Below are positions 25,731 through 34,364 of a stretch of 64,000 nt of DNA, piece by piece. Under the pieces are notes generated by a model that searched no databases, had not been told where the DNA came from, and saw nothing but the letters and a program-made list of their open reading frames with translations. The position numbers were made by a program, and so were the translations under genes. The stretch spans positions 1 to 64,000 of the forward strand of contig AAZW01000008.1 of assembly GCA_000169995.1 (NCBI GenBank), read 5' to 3'. Source of the DNA: Vibrionales bacterium SWAT-3. Its GTDB lineage: Bacteria; Pseudomonadota; Gammaproteobacteria; Enterobacterales; Vibrionaceae. How positions within the stretch are numbered: the stretch's first letter is position 1; each line of letters begins with the position of its first letter.

Positions 25731-26213
25731 AGGTCCCTGCAACTTATAGATTGAAATTGGCTCATTGATAATGTGTCTGCTTTCTAGTTGTGAGTCACTA
25801 GTTATTAGCAATTAACACAGTATCCGTCTTTATACCGTTTTATTGTATTTCAATCTACTCAAATGCCGCGTTTCGGTACTTTGGATACACTTTTTATAAG
25901 TTTTATGCGAATTGTTTGAGCTATAGAAGAAAATTTTTCAGCGATGTTCTGATGAGTGAATTCTCATTTATAAGCCATCTTGAGTTGGTTGAATAATGAG
26001 ATTGGGATTTATAAAAAACCACCGGAAATATTGATTTTACATAGCCCGTAGTTTGTACACTCTTGATCATCTTTCCGGAGGCATGATCATGACGAGCGTG
26101 ATAATGATCTTTTCATTCTCGCGAGCAAATAACTCTCAGGAACATTTACAAATTCATCTTATGCGCATTTAAGAGTATTATTCTTACTATTTTGACCCGA
26201 GTATTTTTCTGTC
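25731..26213. other. Divergent intergenic region with an origin-type site
   Basis: This 483-bp AT-rich gap separates the PEGA gene (minus) from the AraC regulator (plus). Apart from promoter-like AT-rich stretches, its only distinct feature is the 39-mer-like RctB site at 26063-26090. No ORF or terminator is visible. Confidence 0.6.
26063..26090 (+). promoter_or_regulatory. Distant 39-mer-like RctB site
   Basis: TTGATCATCTTTCCGGAGG followed by CATGATCAT matches the origin site at 538-565 at 18 of the first 19 positions, with the two GATC cores 20 bp apart instead of 19. The right half (GCATGATCA) also fits the iteron consensus. It lies in a non-coding gap about 25.5 kb from its origin counterpart. 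RctB sites outside the origin are known on V. cholerae chromosome II and titrate or restrain initiation; that role here is inferred. Confidence 0.65.
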
Positions 26214-27038
26214 ATGTCTAAACCTTTACCCTTTCCTAACCTAGACCTTTCTCCGCTAGGCCTTACTGGCCCTCGTCCTGCTGAGATCATCACTTTGCCA
26301 TCGCATATGGATTGCCACGATCATAGTTATTCTCAGGTGGTGATTGGTTTAAAAGGTCAGGCTGAATTTGAAGTCAGTGGTAAGGGAAATCTTGTTGGCC
26401 CTGGACAAGGTTGTGTGGTGACGGCGAGCTCTGATCATGCTTTCGGTGGTGTGGTCGGTCAATCCGATATTTTAGTACTTAACATGCCCGTGCCGAGTGA
26501 CGACGACCCGCTGATGCTAGAGAAGATTAACCAACTCGAATCTTCGAACGTCTATTTCCAATTAGATGCGCAAATTCAAAAGCTTATCCATATGTTAGTG
26601 CAAGAGATGCAGGCGAGCCCTGATGATCTCTTATTAAGCCGAGCGTGTAATGACACGGTGATCGCCTTAATGCAAAGGCACATTTCGGCATTTGAAACGT
26701 CAGTGAAGGATTCTCGCTTCGATCTTGAAGCGCTTGATCGTTACATCGAGCAACATTTAGCAAGTAAGATTTCAGTCGCGCAACTTGCAGGTAGCGTGTT
26801 CTTAGGCGAAAGCCAATTCCATATGTTGTTTAAAGAGCAAATGGGCATTACTCCTCACCAGTATGTATTAGGTAAGCGAATCGACCGTGCTCGACGTCTT
26901 ATTGAGCAAGGGAATTTAAGCCTTGGTCAGGTCGCAGAACTTGCAGGATTCTCCGGTCAATCCTCTTTTACCCACACATTTTCACGCCTTCAAGGCATGT
27001 CACCATCTCAATACAAAAAGCAAATTTCTGTTAAATAG
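26214..27038 (+). CDS. AraC-family regulator upstream of putA
   Basis: A 274-residue regulator with an N-terminal cupin-like sensor domain (about 25-90, HDHSYSQVVIGLKGQAEFEVSG) and a C-terminal double helix-turn-helix of the AraC type (about 175-270, SKISVAQLAGSVFLGESQFH to AELAGFSGQSSFTHTFSRLQG). It is transcribed toward putA with a 181-bp gap and is the likely proline-responsive activator of the locus; AraC-type control of put genes is known in vibrios. I leave the symbol blank because this is based on position. Confidence 0.85.
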   Translation: MSKPLPFPNLDLSPLGLTGPRPAEIITLPSHMDCHDHSYSQVVIGLKGQAEFEVSGKGNLVGPGQGCVVTASSDHAFGGVVGQSDILVLNMPVPSDDDPLMLEKINQLESSNVYFQLDAQIQKLIHMLVQEMQASPDDLLLSRACNDTVIALMQRHISAFETSVKDSRFDLEALDRYIEQHLASKISVAQLAGSVFLGESQFHMLFKEQMGITPHQYVLGKRIDRARRLIEQGNLSLGQVAELAGFSGQSSFTHTFSRLQGMSPSQYKKQISVK

Positions 27039-27183
27039 TGAAACGAAACGGCATATTATATTAAAGTTTCATATGTGACATTGTGTTTGTTTTGTTAATA
27101 AAGCGAGTTTTTAGCAAAAAACTCGGAGTTTTTGACAAGTATTCCTTATATACTCTAAATACACTGCAGCCATTGTAGAGATC

Positions 27184-27219
27184 CCGGGCTAATTCCGGGT
27201 GTGAGATTAAGGAAAACGC
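27184..27219 (+). promoter_or_regulatory. putA leader hairpin and ribosome site
   Basis: CCCGG and CCGGG arms (27184-27200) around GCTAATT form a short hairpin in the putA leader, followed by TAAGGAAA 5-6 bp before the start codon. It may affect translation; there is no T-run, so it is not a terminator. Confidence 0.4.
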
Positions 27220-30200
27220 ATGTTTACAGCTACTGATGTGTTAAAGCCAGAATTCAACGAGCAGTCGCTTGATGATCTATGGTCGCTTATCTCACCATTA
27301 TATATGGTGGATGAAACCCAATGGCTAGAGCAACTTCTGCCACTAGCTACCCCTTCTGAGTCTGAAAAGCAGCAAATCACAGACAAAACGACTTCTTTGA
27401 TCGAAGCTATCCGTGCGGATAAGACTTCTATCCAGATGATCGATGCGCTGTTGCTTGAATACAGCTTAGATACTCAAGAGGGCATCTTGCTGATGTGTCT
27501 GGCGGAAGCCTTGATGCGTATTCCTGATTCAGCAACGGCTGATGCACTGATTCGCGACAAGCTAAGCGTTGCGGATTGGAAGTCTCACCTAAAGAATTCT
27601 GATTCGGTTTTTGTTAACGCTTCGACTTGGGGCTTAATGCTAACAGGCAAGGTGGTTGGACTTTCATCGAATGAGCAGAGTGCTGGACAAGCGGTTAACC
27701 GTTTAGTGAACAAGCTTTCTGAGCCAGTGATTCGTAAAGCGATGCACCAAGCGATGAAAGTGATGGGTCACCAATTTGTTCTTGGCCGCAGCATTGCTGA
27801 AGCGCAAAAGAACGGTAAGTCTATGCGTGACAAAGGCTTTACCTACTCATACGACATGCTAGGTGAAGCAGCACTGACCACAGCTGACGCAAATAAGTAC
27901 TTTAAAGATTACCTAATGGCGATTGAAGCCGTAGGTCGAGACACTTATGTCTCTTCAAAATCTAGCCCAGCGCCATCTGTGTCTATCAAGCTTTCTGCAC
28001 TTCACCCTCGTTACGAAGTAGCGAATGAAGACCGCGTATTGACTGAGCTATGCGACACGCTAGAGCAGTTACTGCGCCGTGCAATTGAGCTTAATGTTGC
28101 GATCACGATTGATGCAGAAGAAGCGGATCGCCTAGAGCTTTCGCTTAAGTTATTCGAAAAACTGTACCGCAGCGAGCTAGTGAAAGGCTGGGGTAAGTTT
28201 GGTCTGGTTATTCAAGCGTATTCAAAGCGTGCGTTACCGGTTCTAGTTTGGCTAAACCGCCTAGCAAAAGAGCAGGGTGACTTAATCCCACTTCGCCTAG
28301 TTAAAGGTGCTTACTGGGATAGCGAGATCAAATGGTCACAACAAGCAGGTTTCGATAACTACCCAGTTTACACCCGCAAAGAAGCGACTGATGTGGCTTA
28401 CCTAGCGTGTGCGCGTTACCTATTGAGCCCAAGTGTTCGTGGCAATATCTTCCCGCAGTTTGCGAGCCACAATGCTCACACGGTTTCTGCTATTGCAGTG
28501 ATGACAGACCATAAAGACTTTGAATTCCAACGCTTACACGGCATGGGTGATTCACTTTACAACCATGCAATGGAAGCTTACCAACAGTCGGTACGTATTT
28601 ACGCGCCAGTTGGTAGCCATAAAGATCTACTGCCATACCTAGTACGTCGTCTGTTAGAGAATGGTGCAAACAGCTCGTTTGTACACCGTTTGGTTGATGC
28701 TCGTTGCCCTGTGGCAGAGCTAACACAGCACCCAGTCGACATGCTTTTGGCATTCGATACTTTGAACAACACTAAGATTCCTCTGCCGCCAGCGGTATTC
28801 CCTGAGCGTAAGAACTCATACGGTGTGAACATTGATATCGAAAGCGAAGCACATCAGTTTGAAGAGCAAGTAAAAGGCTTTTTGAACAATCAATGGACTG
28901 CTGGACCTGTGATCAACGGCGAATCTCTTGCCGAAAGCATGATCAAGGCTGATCAGAATGTTGAACAAGTAACAGCACCTTACGATCGTCGTATTAACGT
29001 GGGTCAGGTGGCTTTCGCAAACCTTGATCATGTTTCCGCAGCGATCACTGGTGCAGACGCAGCATTTGCTGATTGGAATGCGACATCGGTTGAAACCAAA
29101 GCCGCTGCGCTTGAGAAGCTGGCCGATTTGATGGAAGAGAACCTAGCTGAGCTGGTGGCAATTTGTCATCAAGAAGCGGGTAAGACTATTCACGATAGCA
29201 TTGATGAAGTGCGTGAAGCGGTCGACTTCTGTCGTTATTACGCAAAACAAGCGAACAACCTACAAGGTTTTGAGCTAAAAGGCTTTGATGGTCTAACTCG
29301 AGTCGCTTCGCGACAAGGTCGTGGTGTGTTCGTTTGTATCAGCCCTTGGAACTTCCCATTGGCGATCTTCCTTGGCCAAATTACAGCTGCACTAGTGGCG
29401 GGTAACACGGTTGTGGCGAAACCTGCAGAGCAAACAAGCTTGATTGCGGCTCGCGCGGTTGAACTGATGAATGAAGCGGGCTTCCCTGCTGGCACGATTC
29501 AACTTCTACCTGGTCGTGGTGCAGAGATCGGCAGTGCGCTAACTAGCCACGATGCGATTGCAGGCGTTGCCTTCACGGGGTCAACCCCAACTGCACAACG
29601 CATCAACGTGTCATTGGCAAGCCGCAACGCTAAGCCTGTACCGTTTATTGCGGAAACCGGTGGTCAGAACGCGATGATCGTCGACAGTACTGCACTGCCT
29701 GAACAAGTGGTTCGTGATGTGATTCGTTCTGCCTTTGCTTCAGCAGGTCAACGTTGTTCTGCGCTACGTGTGCTTTACATTCAAGAAGACATTGCAGATC
29801 GCGTGATTGGACTAATTCACGGTGCGATGGATGAGCTAAGCGTTGGTATTCCACATCTTCATAAAACGGATGTGGGCCCGGTTATCGACCAAAACGCGAA
29901 ACAGAAGTTGATGACGCACCTAGAAAACATGACCAAGACCCAGAAGAAAGTGGCTCAACTTTCTCTAGGAGCGGATTGCGAACATGGTGACTTCGTTCCG
30001 CCAAGTGCATTTGAAATCGATGACATCAGCTGTTTGAAAGAAGAACAGTTTGGTCCTGTGCTGCATATCGTTCGCTTCAAAGCGAGTGAACTGGCGCAAG
30101 TGGTAGACCAAATTAACCAAACCGGTTTTGGCTTAACCATGGGCATCCACAGCCGTAACGAGACAACTTACCGTTGGATCGAAAAACACGTTCGTGTGGG

Positions 30201-30357
30201 TAACTGTTACATCAACCGTGACCAGGTCGGCGCTGTTGTTGGTGTGCAGCCATTTGGTGGTCAAGGCTTGTCTGGTACTGGCCCTAAAGCGGGTGGTCCT
30301 CACTACCTATACCGCTTTACTGATGTTCATTTCTCTCAATCACAAGACAAGGCATAA
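27220..30357 (+). CDS. putA: Bifunctional proline dehydrogenase / P5C dehydrogenase PutA
   Basis: Oxidises proline to glutamate in two steps using FAD and NAD. The 1045-residue protein carries the proline dehydrogenase barrel (about 180-480, with LRLVKGAYWDSEIK and FPQFASHNAHT) and the P5C dehydrogenase domain (about 555-1035), with the catalytic Cys846 in AGQRCSALRVL and the oxyanion region PWNFPLAIF. It lacks the N-terminal ribbon-helix-helix of E. coli PutA, so it cannot repress its own operon; control is probably by the upstream AraC regulator. It also lacks the C-terminal ALDH-like domain, which is encoded separately by the next gene 11 bp downstream. Confidence 0.95.
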   Translation: MFTATDVLKPEFNEQSLDDLWSLISPLYMVDETQWLEQLLPLATPSESEKQQITDKTTSLIEAIRADKTSIQMIDALLLEYSLDTQEGILLMCLAEALMRIPDSATADALIRDKLSVADWKSHLKNSDSVFVNASTWGLMLTGKVVGLSSNEQSAGQAVNRLVNKLSEPVIRKAMHQAMKVMGHQFVLGRSIAEAQKNGKSMRDKGFTYSYDMLGEAALTTADANKYFKDYLMAIEAVGRDTYVSSKSSPAPSVSIKLSALHPRYEVANEDRVLTELCDTLEQLLRRAIELNVAITIDAEEADRLELSLKLFEKLYRSELVKGWGKFGLVIQAYSKRALPVLVWLNRLAKEQGDLIPLRLVKGAYWDSEIKWSQQAGFDNYPVYTRKEATDVAYLACARYLLSPSVRGNIFPQFASHNAHTVSAIAVMTDHKDFEFQRLHGMGDSLYNHAMEAYQQSVRIYAPVGSHKDLLPYLVRRLLENGANSSFVHRLVDARCPVAELTQHPVDMLLAFDTLNNTKIPLPPAVFPERKNSYGVNIDIESEAHQFEEQVKGFLNNQWTAGPVINGESLAESMIKADQNVEQVTAPYDRRINVGQVAFANLDHVSAAITGADAAFADWNATSVETKAAALEKLADLMEENLAELVAICHQEAGKTIHDSIDEVREAVDFCRYYAKQANNLQGFELKGFDGLTRVASRQGRGVFVCISPWNFPLAIFLGQITAALVAGNTVVAKPAEQTSLIAARAVELMNEAGFPAGTIQLLPGRGAEIGSALTSHDAIAGVAFTGSTPTAQRINVSLASRNAKPVPFIAETGGQNAMIVDSTALPEQVVRDVIRSAFASAGQRCSALRVLYIQEDIADRVIGLIHGAMDELSVGIPHLHKTDVGPVIDQNAKQKLMTHLENMTKTQKKVAQLSLGADCEHGDFVPPSAFEIDDISCLKEEQFGPVLHIVRFKASELAQVVDQINQTGFGLTMGIHSRNETTYRWIEKHVRVGNCYINRDQVGAVVGVQPFGGQGLSGTGPKAGGPHYLYRFTDVHFSQSQDKA

Positions 30358-30368
30358 GGAGCAGTATC

Positions 30369-31073
30369 ATGGTTCATCAAGTGACAGGTTTTTCTGATGC
30401 TTTCTTGGCGTGGGAACAATGGAATCTTACCGACTTTGATCATAAGAGTGCTCAGGTACTTGCATTCAAATCAGAGATCGAAAGCCAATCTACGTCTTTG
30501 GCGGCAGTGGCAACTTATCACCTAGAGCAAGCGTCTGCGCTGCTTTCTGAGCAGCATTTAATGGCTGGCCCTACTGGTGAAACAAACGAGCTGTATGCTG
30601 CAGGTCGTGGTGTGGCTTTGGTGATTGTTGATGATTGCCAAGACAAAGAGCCAGCACTGCAAACAGCAACCGCGATGATTACCGCAGCACTATTAGCGGG
30701 TAACAGCGTGCAATTGTGCAGTGATGACGTGCAATTCAACACCTTGATCGCTGATGCAGCGAAACAAGCGAATTTACCGACGAACTTGGTGCAGGTTGCT
30801 TCGTACGACGCGGCTCAACAGCTGCTGTCTTGCGATGTACGTAGCGCAGGTTACGTAGGTAACTCACAAACGGCTCAAGCTATCAATTTACAACTTGCTA
30901 AGCGTGACGGTGCCATCGTCAGTTTAGTAGCTGAAACGGATCTGACAGCAATGCATGTTGCTCACGATCCACATCTATCGCTACGTTTCATTACCGAGCG
31001 TACGCGAACTATAAATATAACAGCCGTGGGCGGTAACGCGACCTTGCTCGAACTTGGAAGCGAAGCTCACTAA
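30369..31073 (+). CDS. Stand-alone PutA C-terminal (ALDH-superfamily) domain protein
   Basis: A 234-residue protein, often labelled a truncated P5C dehydrogenase. The segments GPTGETNELY, AKRDGAIVSLVAE and ITERTRTINITAVGGNATLLELG match, as I recall it, the extreme C-terminal domain of long PutA proteins such as that of E. coli, which resembles an aldehyde dehydrogenase fold but has no active site and caps the substrate channel. There is no catalytic cysteine motif here. Being translated 11 bp after putA, it probably binds the shorter PutA core as a separate subunit. That assembly is inference. Confidence 0.8.
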   Translation: MVHQVTGFSDAFLAWEQWNLTDFDHKSAQVLAFKSEIESQSTSLAAVATYHLEQASALLSEQHLMAGPTGETNELYAAGRGVALVIVDDCQDKEPALQTATAMITAALLAGNSVQLCSDDVQFNTLIADAAKQANLPTNLVQVASYDAAQQLLSCDVRSAGYVGNSQTAQAINLQLAKRDGAIVSLVAETDLTAMHVAHDPHLSLRFITERTRTINITAVGGNATLLELGSEAH

Positions 31074-31166
31074 CCTTCAGTAACATTGGCTCTAAGCACT
31101 TTTGTTTTCTCCATTGTTGGTTTCACCACCTTTGGATTTAACTCGCAGTGCCTTGGAGCCTCAATA

Positions 31167-31220
31167 CCTAACTCAATGCACTCGCTTGCCTTTACGGTGA
31201 GTGTGTTGCATTGAATTAGG
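31167..31220 (+). promoter_or_regulatory. Large hairpin between the putA operon and putP
   Basis: CCTAACTCAATGCA (31167-31180) pairs with TGCATTGAATTAGG (31207-31220) over 14 bp with one G-U pair, and outer GCCTT/GAAGGC bases can extend it. There is no T-run after it, so it is more likely an mRNA-processing or stability element or a partial attenuator than a terminator. Confidence 0.55.
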
Positions 31221-31253
31221 CATGGAAGGCTTTTTACAAATGAGGACTATCAA

Positions 31254-32747
31254 ATGATAGAAAACAGTTTTGCAATAACGACGACGTTCATTGCGTATCT
31301 AATTATGATGCTGGCAATCGGTGTTATTGCTTACAAACGTACTTCTAGCTCGACAGACTACTTCCTTGGTGGTCGTTCGCTAGGCCCATGGCCTGCTGCA
31401 CTTTCTGCTGGTGCATCAGACATGAGTGGTTGGCTACTACTTGGTCTACCGGGTTACGCTTATGCAGCTGGTTTTGAAGCATTCTGGCTTGCTGGTGGCC
31501 TGCTAGTTGGTACTTGGGCGAACTGGTTAATCAGTGCTAAGCGTCTGCGTACTTACAGCATTACGACAGAGTCACTGACACTACCTGAGTTCCTATCTCG
31601 TCGTTTCAATGATAATTCTAAGCTGATCCAAACAATTTCTGCTTTCTTTATCCTTTTATTCTTCCTTTTCTACACAAGTTCTGGCTTGGTAGCGGGTGGT
31701 AAATTGTTTGAAACAGTATTCGGCCTAGATTACACAACAGCGGTAATCATCGGTACAGTATGTGTGGTTTCTTACACGCTATTTGGTGGTTTCCTTGCGG
31801 TATCTTGGACGGATTTGGTTCAAGGTCTACTGATGTCTGCTGCGCTATTGATTGTACCAATCGCAGCGATGAACGGTGGTCTTGGTCAGCTATCGACTGA
31901 TCTTCACAACATCAACCCAGAGCTGTTAACGCTATGGAATGATGCGAAAGGTGAACCGCTATCTGCTATCGCGATCATCTCGCTAGCGGCTTGGGGTCTT
32001 GGTTACTTCGGTCAGCCGCATATCCTTGCTCGTTTCAAAGCAACACGTACTAATAAAGACCTAGCAACAGCGCGTCGTATCGCAGTGGTATGGACAGCTC
32101 TGTCTATGGTTGGTGCAATGTTAGTGGGTCTGGTTGGTCTTATTTACGTGACTAACTCTGGCGCGCCTAAGCTAGACGATGGCGAGAAGATCTTCATGCT
32201 TCTTGTTAACGCGATGTTCCACCCAGTAATCGCAGGTATCCTACTGGCGGCTATCCTTGCTGCAATCATGAGTACTGCGGATTCACAACTTCTTGTATCT
32301 TCATCTGCAATGGCAGAAGACCTTTACAAGCAAGTGCTTAAGAAAGATGCGACATCTGAAGAGATCGTTCGTGTGGGTCGCTTTGCAGTAATCATTATTT
32401 CTCTTATCGCGCTATTCCTAGCGATGACGCCAGACAGCTCTGTACTTGGCCTTGTGTCTTACGCTTGGGCTGGTTTTGGTGCGGCATTTGGTCCTGCTAT
32501 CGTGATGAGCCTTTACTGGTCTCGTATGAACCGCAACGGTGCTCTAGCGGGTATCGTGGTTGGTGGTGTGACTATCGTACTTTGGAAACAGTTCACGGGC
32601 GGTTGGTTCGATGTTTACGAAATCGTACCGGGAATCATCTTATCGACTATCTCTATCGTTATCGTGAGCCTAATCACTGGCGAGCCAGAAGACGAAGTTA
32701 AGAAGCAACACGCTGAGTTCGAGAAGAACCTCGTTGAGCTAGACTAA
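31254..32747 (+). CDS. putP: Sodium/proline symporter PutP
   Basis: Imports proline with Na+ for PutA. The 497-residue membrane protein has about 13 helices of the SSS family and the expected signatures STDYFLGGRSLGPWPAALSAGASDMSGWLL near the N terminus and AAIMSTADSQLLVSSSAMAEDLY in the ninth-helix region, with the serines that bind Na+ and proline. It lies downstream of putA in the same direction, after a 180-bp gap containing a large hairpin. A parS2 site starts at the first base after its stop codon. Confidence 0.95.
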   Translation: MIENSFAITTTFIAYLIMMLAIGVIAYKRTSSSTDYFLGGRSLGPWPAALSAGASDMSGWLLLGLPGYAYAAGFEAFWLAGGLLVGTWANWLISAKRLRTYSITTESLTLPEFLSRRFNDNSKLIQTISAFFILLFFLFYTSSGLVAGGKLFETVFGLDYTTAVIIGTVCVVSYTLFGGFLAVSWTDLVQGLLMSAALLIVPIAAMNGGLGQLSTDLHNINPELLTLWNDAKGEPLSAIAIISLAAWGLGYFGQPHILARFKATRTNKDLATARRIAVVWTALSMVGAMLVGLVGLIYVTNSGAPKLDDGEKIFMLLVNAMFHPVIAGILLAAILAAIMSTADSQLLVSSSAMAEDLYKQVLKKDATSEEIVRVGRFAVIIISLIALFLAMTPDSSVLGLVSYAWAGFGAAFGPAIVMSLYWSRMNRNGALAGIVVGGVTIVLWKQFTGGWFDVYEIVPGIILSTISIVIVSLITGEPEDEVKKQHAEFEKNLVELD

Positions 32748-32760
32748 TTTACATTGTAAA
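32748..32760. promoter_or_regulatory. parS2 site after putP
   Basis: TTTACATTGTAAA, a perfect parS2 palindrome identical to the one at 882-894, begins immediately after the putP stop codon, 32 kb from the origin. Confidence 0.88.
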
Positions 32761-32800
32761 AATACAAATGAATTAGTAAAAGATATTAATTAAGAACAAT

Positions 32801-32828
32801 AGAGTCACTTCGGTGGCTCTATTTTTTT
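32801..32828 (+). terminator. putP terminator
   Basis: AGAGTCAC and GTGGCTCT arms (one G-U pair) with a TTCG tetraloop, then ATTTTTTT. It lies between putP and the convergent MerR gene, whose stop codon is inside the T-run region. Confidence 0.88.
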
Positions 32829-33208
32829 GACCACTCTCTAATGCTCGCGACTTCTTGCTCATCGATATTCAATGACTCCAAAAACTCTTGGTGAGCGGTT
32901 GGCTCCATCTTTTCAAACTGCTTGTGCCAGTTCTTCATATCCTTTTCCAAGGCGTTGAACTGATTCACTAGTGTCTGCTCTTGTTTTACATCGTCTGTGC
33001 GATCAAGCAGGGCGCTTATCTCCTGTATAGACAAACCAAACGATCGGTAAGAGATAATACTCTCTAACCGAGCTTGCTCTTTTTTGCCATACCAACGATA
33101 GCCATTATCGGAGCGACTGTGAGGAAGCAGCAGCCCGGCACGCTCGTAGTAGAGAATGGTGGTACGAGATATGTTGTAGGCCTTGGCAATTTGAGTAACG
33201 GTGAGCAT
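32819..33208 (-). CDS. MerR-family transcriptional regulator
   Basis: A 129-residue regulator. The N-terminal winged helix (TVTQIAKAYNISRTTILYYERAGLL) and the following DNGYRWYG segment are typical of MerR, and a long helix follows (about 80-125). No cysteine pair for metal binding is present, so it is not a classical metal sensor; it resembles the small MerR proteins of unknown ligand. It converges on putP and has no obvious target gene next to it. Confidence 0.85.
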   Translation of the reverse strand: MLTVTQIAKAYNISRTTILYYERAGLLLPHSRSDNGYRWYGKKEQARLESIISYRSFGLSIQEISALLDRTDDVKQEQTLVNQFNALEKDMKNWHKQFEKMEPTAHQEFLESLNIDEQEVASIREWSKK

Positions 33209-33629
33209 TTCTACCTCATTGGTTGCGAGCGCGTGAACTAAACAGGCATGTTTAATTGATAGCCAAGTATTCTAATCGCGTCGTATAAAGGTGTATAGGT
33301 GATGGGTTTTGATTCGGCAATTTGAGCAGCCTACGATATCGGTATTTTGTTAGTGAGGTGCGACGTTTGTCGTACTTGAGGTCGAGGTGGAATCAGGCGT
33401 GATCGAGCGGTTGGTGGGGTTTTACAATGTAAATCGAAGCGATTGGATCTTGTGTGAGAAGGGAAAGATCAACTTACTCAATGGCGTGTGATGTCAAAAA
33501 ATGAAATAGAAAAGTGGCTATTTTTTGAACTTGGCGCTCACTTTTGTTATTAGCTCGGTGAATTGTGGAACCGAATTGGACATCATGTGTCAATTGTCAG
33601 TAATCACTAAAGACCTATAGGACAAAGGT
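33209..33629. other. Intergenic region with a parS2 site
   Basis: This 421-bp gap between the MerR gene and a small cysteine-rich protein gene contains the parS2 site at 33421-33433 and no credible ORF or hairpin. Confidence 0.6.
33421..33433. promoter_or_regulatory. parS2 site
   Basis: TTTACAATGTAAA fits the parS2 consensus perfectly. It is in non-coding DNA about 660 bp from the copy after putP, giving a second small cluster 33 kb from the origin. Confidence 0.88.
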
Positions 33630-33854
33630 ATGCCTGATCTCTATTGCAAAGGATGTAAAAAAACAACACTACATAAGTCTATAATGAAACGTTGTGAATC
33701 AGAGCCTGAGACAACCTCTGGCCGTATGTTGCAATGGACCTCAAAGCTATTTAGTGGCAACTTATATTACGATATGGAAACGCAGCACTTTTGTCGTACA
33801 TGCAATTGTCGTTGTGAAACGGGAAGCTCAGTTCACCAAGTTGGCTTAGCTTAG
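33630..33854 (+). CDS. Small cysteine-rich (zinc-ribbon-like) protein
   Basis: A 74-residue protein with CKGC near the N terminus and CRTCNCRC near the C terminus, a CxxC pair arrangement typical of a zinc ribbon. AGGACAAAGGT provides a ribosome site before the ATG. It is a single-gene unit with its own terminator. No function is known to me. Confidence 0.7.
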   Translation: MPDLYCKGCKKTTLHKSIMKRCESEPETTSGRMLQWTSKLFSGNLYYDMETQHFCRTCNCRCETGSSVHQVGLA

Positions 33855-33884
33855 CTGATGGTAAGTGCTTACTAACCGATATCA

Positions 33885-33911
33885 AAAAAACCTCCGTTTG
33901 GGAGGTTTTTG
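33885..33911. terminator. Bidirectional terminator
   Basis: AAAAAAACCTCC and GGAGGTTTTT arms around GTTTG form a symmetrical stem with A- and T-tracts on both sides. It serves the small cysteine-rich gene on the plus strand and the 56-residue gene on the minus strand. Confidence 0.9.
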
Positions 33912-33915
33912 TCAT

Positions 33916-34086
33916 TTAAGCCGCTTTAAGTGCGATCTCGCTGCTAATGGCGTTGCCATCAATTTTTACTTCCCATCCGTAGTTTGAGTATTCATTAGCG
34001 AGTGCTTGAGCCACATCTTTTGACACGGTTACGTGTGTCCATGAGCCGATACCGTAGGGTTTATATGCGAGTTCTTGTGTTTTCAT
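33916..34086 (-). CDS. Small protein of 56 residues
   Basis: A short gene, easy to miss. It starts ATG at 34086 with AAAGGATG about 9 bp upstream and encodes MKTQELAYKPYGIGSWTHVT to a C terminus of SSEIALKAA, ending at TAA 33916. A shared bidirectional terminator lies just after the stop. Good ribosome site, ordinary vibrio codon use and the terminator support it. It has no membrane helix or signal peptide; function unknown. Confidence 0.72.
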   Translation of the reverse strand: MKTQELAYKPYGIGSWTHVTVSKDVAQALANEYSNYGWEVKIDGNAISSEIALKAA

Positions 34087-34364
34087 AATAGAGTCATCCT
34101 TTCTCTTTGATAATTCTATTATTCACTTTGCCATATATCCTTTCTTTCGTTTCTGGCTCAACTTATTTGTTTATCGGGTCATTTCTATAATAATTTGTTA
34201 ATAACCAGAGTTTGATTTATAAGGGTTGTTATCAATTCGTATGGATTTATATTTGCTGTGAATGCGACTTGTGCGTTTAGTTTTTAAATGTGTGAGCGGG
34301 GTTTTCTTCGATCGCTCTAGGTATGGAATATACTGAGCCGAATTTAGAATGTTTAAGGAATGTT

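Noticed and set aside
28935..28945. An iteron match (AAGCATGATCA) inside putA
   Set aside because: It is in frame in a coding region, has no partner sites, and an 11-base match can occur by chance in this much DNA.
29023..29038. TTGATCATGTTTCCG inside putA, similar to the left half of the 39-mer-like site
   Set aside because: Only a half-site, in coding sequence, without the GGAGG core or second GATC.
30369..31073. Second functional P5C dehydrogenase
   Set aside because: Too short, no catalytic cysteine motif, and similarity is to the non-catalytic PutA C terminus.
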